Shown one piece after another: positions 59,790 through 64,000 of a stretch of DNA of 64,000 nt. The DNA comes from Micromonospora_J zhanjiangensis (lineage in GTDB: Bacteria > Actinomycetota > Actinomycetes > Mycobacteriales > Micromonosporaceae): assembly GCF_042650605.1 (NCBI RefSeq), contig NZ_JBHSBN010000011.1, positions 124,001 to 188,000 of the forward strand. Reading direction: 5' to 3'. Under the pieces are notes generated by a model. The model was given only the letters and a program-made list of their open reading frames with translations. It was not told the DNA's origin and searched no databases. A program made the position numbers and the translations under genes. How positions within the stretch are numbered: the stretch's first letter is position 1; each line of letters opens with the position of its first letter.

Positions 59790-62384
59790 GTGACCTCCGC
59801 AGCCACAGTATCGGTCGGCGGCGGGGCCGAGCGCGTACCGGACACCGCCGGGCCGGCCCCGGAGGACCTGCTGCGCCGGTTGCGGAACCGCGGGCCGGTC
59901 GACCCGGTCACCCACGTGGAACGGCTGCCGGCCAGCCCCGGCGTCGCCGTACCGTGGCCGGACTGGGTGCCCGAGCCGTTGCGCGCGGCGCTCGCCGGGC
60001 GCGGGGTGACCGCGCCCTGGCAGCACCAGGCCGAGGCGGCCGAGCTGGCCCACCAGGGCCGGCACGTGGTGGTCGCCACCGGTACGGCGTCCGGGAAGTC
60101 CCTGGCGTACCAGTTGCCGGCATTGTCCACGTTGCTGGCTGACCCGCGGGCGACCGTCCTCTACCTCGCGCCGACCAAGGCACTCGCCGCCGACCAGTTG
60201 CGCGCCGTCGCCGGCCTGGCCCTGGACGGCGTACGTCCGGCCTGCTACGACGGCGACACCCCGCGCGCGGAGCGGGACTGGATCCGGCAGCACTCCCGCT
60301 TCGTGCTGACCAACCCGGACATGCTGCACCACGGGATCCTGCCCGGTCACGCGGCCTGGGCGACGTTCCTGCGCCGGCTGGCCTTCGTGGTGGTCGACGA
60401 GTGCCACACCTACCGTGGCGTGTTCGGGTCGCACGTCGCGCACGTGCTGCGCCGGTTGCGCCGACAGACAAACCGGTACGGGCGGACCACCACCGTCGCC
60501 CCGGCCGGCCCGGACCGACCGGTGTTCGTCCTGGCCTCGGCCACCTCGGGCGACCCGGCGACGGCCGCCGAACGACTCACCGGCCTGCCGGTCACCGCCG
60601 TAACCAGGGACACGTCGCCGCGCGGCGGGCTGACCTTCGCCCTCTGGGAACCGCCCCTGCAACCCACTCACCCGTCCGATGCGCCGGTCCCCGGCGCGTT
60701 CGAACCCGGCACGGCGGATCCCGGCGTGGAACCCGCCAGCGGTGACGGCGGCATCCGCGCCGCGCGGGCGGCCGACGACGGTCCCGGTACGAGCCACCGG
60801 CGGGAGCGCCCGCGTCCGCGTACCCGGGAGACCGAGGCCGGGGCGGCCGGCGGCCCGGCCGCCGGACGGGACCCGGTCGCGGAGGTGGTGCCGCAGGTCC
60901 GTCGGTCGGCGCTGCGGGAGACGGCCGACCTGCTCGCCGACACGGTCGCCGCCGGGGTACGCACCCTGGCCTTCGTCCGGTCCCGACGCGGCGCCGAGGT
61001 GGTGGCGACCAGCACCCGGCGCGCCCTGGACGAAGCGGTGCCGGGGCTCGGCGCCCGGGTGGCCGCCTACCGGGCCGGCTACCTGCGCGAGGAGCGGCGC
61101 GCCCTGGAGGACGCGCTGCTGACCGGCGAGTTGCTCGGCCTGGCCTCCACCAACGCGTTGGAGTTGGGCGTCGACCTGGTCGGCCTGGACGCGGTGCTGG
61201 TCTGCGGCTATCCGGGGACCCGGGCGTCGTTGTGGCAGCAGGCCGGCCGGGCCGGGCGCTCGGGCCGGGAGGCGCTGGCCGTACTGGTGGCCCGGGACGA
61301 TCCGCTGGACAGTTATCTGGTGCACCATCCGGAGTCGCTGTTCGGTCGCCCGGTCGAGGCGACCGTGCTGGACCCGGCCAACCCGTACGTGCTCGGTCCG
61401 CAGTTGTGCAGCGCCGCGGCCGAGGCCCCACTGACCACCGCCGACCTGGAGCTGTTCGGACCGGGTACGGCGGAGACGGTCGAGGCGCTGGTCGCCTCGG
61501 GTGCGCTGCGTCGCCGGCCGACCGGATGGTACTGGCGGCACCGGGAACGGCCCGAGGTCGACCTGCGCGGCACCGGCGGTACGCCGATCTGCGTGGTCGA
61601 GTCCTCGACCGGCCGGCTGCTCGGCACCGTCGAGGAGTCGTCCTCGCACTTCATGGTGCACCCGGGCGCGGTCTACCTGCACCAGGGCGTGTCGTACGTG
61701 GTGGACGAGTTGGATCTGGCCGACGCCTGCGCGCTGGTGCACGCCGAGGAGCCGGACTGGTCCACCCATGCCCGGGACGTCACCTCACTGTCGGTGGTGT
61801 CGGTCCGGTCGTACCTGGACGCCGGCCCGGTCGGAATGTTCCTCGGCGAGGTCGACGTGACCAGCCAGGTGGTCTCGTACCAGCGGCGGCGGATCGCCTC
61901 CGGCGAGGTGCTGGACACCCGGCCGTTGGACCTGCCGGCCCGCCAGCTGCGTACCGTCGCGGTCTGGTTCACGGTCTCCCCGGCGGCGCTGGCGGCGGCC
62001 GGGGTGGCCGACGCCGACGTGCCCGGCGCCCTGCACGCCGCGGAGCACGCGGCGATCGGCCTGCTGCCGCTGGTCGCGACCTGCGACCGGTGGGACATCG
62101 GCGGGTTGTCCACGGCTGCGCACCCGGACACCGAGGCACCCACCGTGTTCGTCTACGACGGGCACCCCGGCGGCGCGGGCTTCGCCGAGCGGGCCTACCG
62201 GGCGGCGGCGGACTGGCTGGGCGCGACCCGCGACGCCATCGCCGAGTGCGGCTGCGAGGCCGGCTGCCCGTCCTGCGTCCAGTCCCCGAAGTGCGGCAAC
62301 GGCAACAACCCGCTGGCCAAGTCGGACGCCGTGCGGGTCCTCGACGTGGTCCTGGCCAACCTGCCCACTCCTGACGCACAGTGA
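59790..62384 (+). CDS. DEAD/DEAH-box helicase with DUF1998 (MrfA/YprA-like)
   Basis: 864 residues from a GTG; a GTG 3 codons earlier is possible. RecA-like domain 1: Q region WQHQAEAAELAHQGRHVVVA, Walker A TGTASGKS near 97-104, and DECH near 203. A disordered Pro/Arg insert (about residues 290-365) separates it from domain 2 (STNALELGVDLVGLDAVLVC, QQAGRAGRSGREALAVLV). DUF1998 end with the four-Cys cluster CGCEAGCPSCVQSPKC near 820-836. This family (MrfA in Bacillus) takes part in repair of cross-links. It is divergent from the STAS gene, as in mycobacteria (Rv3649-type). Confidence 0.92.
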   Translation: MTSAATVSVGGGAERVPDTAGPAPEDLLRRLRNRGPVDPVTHVERLPASPGVAVPWPDWVPEPLRAALAGRGVTAPWQHQAEAAELAHQGRHVVVATGTASGKSLAYQLPALSTLLADPRATVLYLAPTKALAADQLRAVAGLALDGVRPACYDGDTPRAERDWIRQHSRFVLTNPDMLHHGILPGHAAWATFLRRLAFVVVDECHTYRGVFGSHVAHVLRRLRRQTNRYGRTTTVAPAGPDRPVFVLASATSGDPATAAERLTGLPVTAVTRDTSPRGGLTFALWEPPLQPTHPSDAPVPGAFEPGTADPGVEPASGDGGIRAARAADDGPGTSHRRERPRPRTRETEAGAAGGPAAGRDPVAEVVPQVRRSALRETADLLADTVAAGVRTLAFVRSRRGAEVVATSTRRALDEAVPGLGARVAAYRAGYLREERRALEDALLTGELLGLASTNALELGVDLVGLDAVLVCGYPGTRASLWQQAGRAGRSGREALAVLVARDDPLDSYLVHHPESLFGRPVEATVLDPANPYVLGPQLCSAAAEAPLTTADLELFGPGTAETVEALVASGALRRRPTGWYWRHRERPEVDLRGTGGTPICVVESSTGRLLGTVEESSSHFMVHPGAVYLHQGVSYVVDELDLADACALVHAEEPDWSTHARDVTSLSVVSVRSYLDAGPVGMFLGEVDVTSQVVSYQRRRIASGEVLDTRPLDLPARQLRTVAVWFTVSPAALAAAGVADADVPGALHAAEHAAIGLLPLVATCDRWDIGGLSTAAHPDTEAPTVFVYDGHPGGAGFAERAYRAAADWLGATRDAIAECGCEAGCPSCVQSPKCGNGNNPLAKSDAVRVLDVVLANLPTPDAQ

Positions 62385-62485
62385 TGGCTTGACTGCGAAA
62401 TGCCCCAATGGTGGGTGGCTGTGGGCCGGCTGTGCAAGACTGCCGCGCACCGATCCACCCGACCCCCAGAGCGTTGAGGTACCCG

Positions 62486-63064
62486 ATGCGACTTGACGAG
62501 CTCCAGGCCCAGCGGCACCTGCTGATCCGGCAGCGAATCCGGTTCATGGTCAACCAGTACGAGGTCCACGCGGTCGCCCCGGACGGTTCCGAGGGCGAAC
62601 TGCTCGCCTTCGCCCAGCAGAAGCGGCTGGCCTTCAAGGAGCAGGTCACCCTCTACACCGACGACTCCAAGCAGCAACCGGTCCTCGGCTTCCGGGCCCG
62701 CCAGGTGCTCGACCTCGGCGCGACGTACGACGTCACGGACGCGTCCGGTGCCGCGATCGGCCTGTTCCGCAAGGACTTCGGCCAGTCGCTGCTCCGCTCC
62801 ACCTGGCACGTCGAGCAGCCCGGCCTCGGGCAGCTCACCGGCCAGGAACGCAGCCTGCCGGTGGCCCTGCTGCGCCGGTTCGTCGACTCGCTGTCCTGGT
62901 TGCCGTACCACTTCGACTTCACCATGAACGGGCAGCCGGCCTTCTCGGTGGTGAAGAAGTGGGGCCTGCGGGACCGTTACGTCGTGGAGATCCACCATCC
63001 GCAGCTGGACCGGCGGCTGGTGATCGCGATGGCGGTGGGCCTGGACGCCCTGCAGAGCCGCTGA
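62486..63064 (+). CDS. LURP-one-related protein
   Basis: 192 residues from an ATG with GAGG 8 bases upstream: MRLDELQAQRHLLIRQRIRF, then NQYEVHAVAPDGSEGELLAF, AQQKRLAFKEQVTLYTDDSK, ARQVLDLGATYDVTDASGAA and N-terminal-helix-like FVDSLSWLPYHFDFTMNGQP. The beta-barrel spacing matches LURP-one/Tubby-like proteins (scramblase-related fold). Role in actinobacteria unknown. It follows the helicase by about 100 bases with TTGACT in between as a possible -35. Confidence 0.8.
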   Translation: MRLDELQAQRHLLIRQRIRFMVNQYEVHAVAPDGSEGELLAFAQQKRLAFKEQVTLYTDDSKQQPVLGFRARQVLDLGATYDVTDASGAAIGLFRKDFGQSLLRSTWHVEQPGLGQLTGQERSLPVALLRRFVDSLSWLPYHFDFTMNGQPAFSVVKKWGLRDRYVVEIHHPQLDRRLVIAMAVGLDALQSR

Positions 63065-63114
63065 CCCGGTCCGGGCCGGGGCGCCTACCAGGGCGCCCCG
63101 GTGGACCGCCATCG

Positions 63115-63483
63115 TCACCCCGATCGGATCGGGCCGGCCCGGGCGGCGCCGGTGGCGACCATGGTCAGCCGGGGCAGCGGAGCGACCGTCGACTCGACCC
63201 GGATCCGGATGTCCAGACCGTCGACGGCGCAGCCGACGAGCCGACCGCCGTTCGCGGCGACCAGATCGGCGGCTCGGGCACAGGCCCGGTCCGCACCGTC
63301 GGCGGCCCGCGCCGCCCCGGCGAGCGCACCGAGGTCGGCCGCCACCCGGGCCTGCTGATGGCCGACCCGGGCCGCTCCGACGCCGGCTCCGGCCACGCCA
63401 CCGGCCAGCAGGACCAGTCCCACCGCCAGCAACCAGAGGGTGGCACTGCCCCGATCCGCTGGTCGGCGCCGACCGGCCGTCAT
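63115..63483 (-). CDS. TadG-like pilus-locus protein (Rv3654c-like)
   Basis: 122 residues: basic start TAGRRRPADRGSATLWLLAV (RGSAT-LW before the helix is typical), a membrane helix GLVLLAGGVAGAGVGAARVG, then HQQARVAADLGALAGAARAA and a Cys pair (DRACARAADLV, RLVGCAVDGL). In the tad locus such proteins are secreted or membrane-bound accessories of Flp pili. Overlaps the TadE-like gene by 4 bases. Confidence 0.75.
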   Translation of the reverse strand: MTAGRRRPADRGSATLWLLAVGLVLLAGGVAGAGVGAARVGHQQARVAADLGALAGAARAADGADRACARAADLVAANGGRLVGCAVDGLDIRIRVESTVAPLPRLTMVATGAARAGPIRSG

Positions 63484-63923
63484 CGGGGGACTCCCCCGGC
63501 GCCGCCGGAGTCCACGACGCCGCCGGAGTCCACGACGCCGCCGGAGTCCACGACCGCACCGGAATCCACGACGGCGCCCGGCTCCACGGCTGCCACGGCT
63601 GTGGCGGTGACCGTGAGGGCGGGGAGGTTGCCGCCCAGCGCCCGTACCGGTGCCCGGCAGGTGGCGCTGACCCGATCACCGTCGAGGTCGACCGCCATGA
63701 CCGCATTCGGCGGAGCCTCGGAGCCGTCACCGGCCGCCCCGGCACCGCGCGCGGTCGCCAACGCGGCGTCGCGGGCGGCGTCCAGGCAGTGTGCCCGGGT
63801 GGTGACACCGCCGATCGCGGTGAGTCCGGCCAGTAGCAACAGGACCAACGCGGGCAGCCCGGCCGCCAGCTCGGCGGTGAACGAACCCCGGTCACGGTCC
63901 GGACCGGCGAGCCGCGCGACCAT
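63480..63923 (-). CDS. TadE-like minor pilin
   Basis: 147 residues from the ATG of MVARLAGPDRDRGSFTAELA; a GTG 14 codons earlier is also possible. The prepilin-like segment GSFTAELAAGLPALVLLLLA with Glu at the fifth position of the mature part is the TadE hallmark, read by the prepilin peptidase. Cys in AHCLDAA and SATCRAP may pair. The C-terminus has five Val-Val-Asp-Ser-Gly-type repeats. More tad genes would be expected just right of the window. Confidence 0.78.
   Translation of the reverse strand: MVARLAGPDRDRGSFTAELAAGLPALVLLLLAGLTAIGGVTTRAHCLDAARDAALATARGAGAAGDGSEAPPNAVMAVDLDGDRVSATCRAPVRALGGNLPALTVTATAVAAVEPGAVVDSGAVVDSGGVVDSGGVVDSGGAGGVPR
63505..63595. repeat. 18-bp tandem repeats in the TadE-like gene
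   Basis: CCGGAGTCCACGACGCCG and close variants repeat about five times and code for VVDSGG units at the C-terminus of the TadE-like protein. Recent slippage is likely, since the first units are identical. Confidence 0.6.
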
Positions 63924-64000
63924 CTCAACGCCCCGTTGGCGAGGGACGCCGAACCACCGGGCCACGCCGGCCCCGAACTGATCACAATGACGAGGGCCGG

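Noticed and set aside
63505..63595. Tandem 18-bp repeats considered as CRISPR
   Set aside because: No spacers lie between the units; they encode a protein repeat in the TadE-like gene.

Overview
The window is very high-GC actinobacterial DNA with dense GTG starts. The chromosomal part (about 36.2-64 kb) looks like the family Micromonosporaceae. Reasons: an MFS-dTMP kinase fusion beside holB and ricT, Scr1/DUF397 regulator genes, the topA-hppA-STAS-helicase-tad gene order familiar from actinomycetes, and a long GTTGATCATGAAG-type extragenic palindrome. The genus is inferred, not proven.

Positions 1-36,220 are the right-hand part of an apparently intact siphovirus prophage; its left end lies outside the window. 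It is inserted beside the 3' end of a tRNA-Thr(CGU) gene. From right to left it holds: an integrase and repressor read rightward; a divergent control region with three matching palindromes and leaderless-type promoters; and an early operon read leftward. The early operon runs from an excisionase-like gene through small proteins, a RecE-like nuclease, a zinc-motif protein and a RecT-like annealing protein, then more small genes. A replication module follows (leader ORF, initiator with iteron-like repeats inside the gene, G39P-like helicase loader), then small genes, one of which is frameshifted. A hairpin at 21.1 kb closes the early operon. The late operon starts at 20.98 kb: DUF6221, a HTH protein, a candidate structured RNA and a tRNA(CAU), two HNH endonucleases, terminase, portal, MuF, scaffold, SU10-type capsid, head-tail connectors, tail tube, a tail chaperone with a canonical -1 slippery site, tape measure, two tail-tip proteins and an amidase endolysin cut by the window edge. 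Genes are coupled by ATGA, GTGA and TGATG overlaps, which allowed many starts to be fixed. One small membrane-protein gene at 9.4 kb runs against the late operon and is a likely moron.

Right of the tRNA-Thr are chromosomal genes: a membrane-anchored metallophosphoesterase, a HigBA-like toxin-antitoxin pair, a Scr1-type regulator with two tandem DUF397 genes, and small companions. Next come ricT, a three-gene type VII secretion-like cassette (WXG-like, EspC-like, YbaB-like), holB and the MFS-tmk fusion. A PLP racemase-fold gene and a sugar-lactone oxidase flank a TetR regulator. Then follow topA, a protein carrying a consensus sliding-clamp motif, a lipoprotein, a proton-pumping pyrophosphatase, an anti-sigma/anti-anti-sigma pair, an MrfA-like helicase, a LURP-one-like protein and two tad pilus-locus proteins.

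The least described material is the prophage switch at 34.08-34.31 kb, the structured element abutting the phage tRNA at 19.87-19.96 kb, the iteron and palindrome array inside the initiator gene, the two clamp-motif proteins, and about 20 early-operon proteins with no recognisable family.
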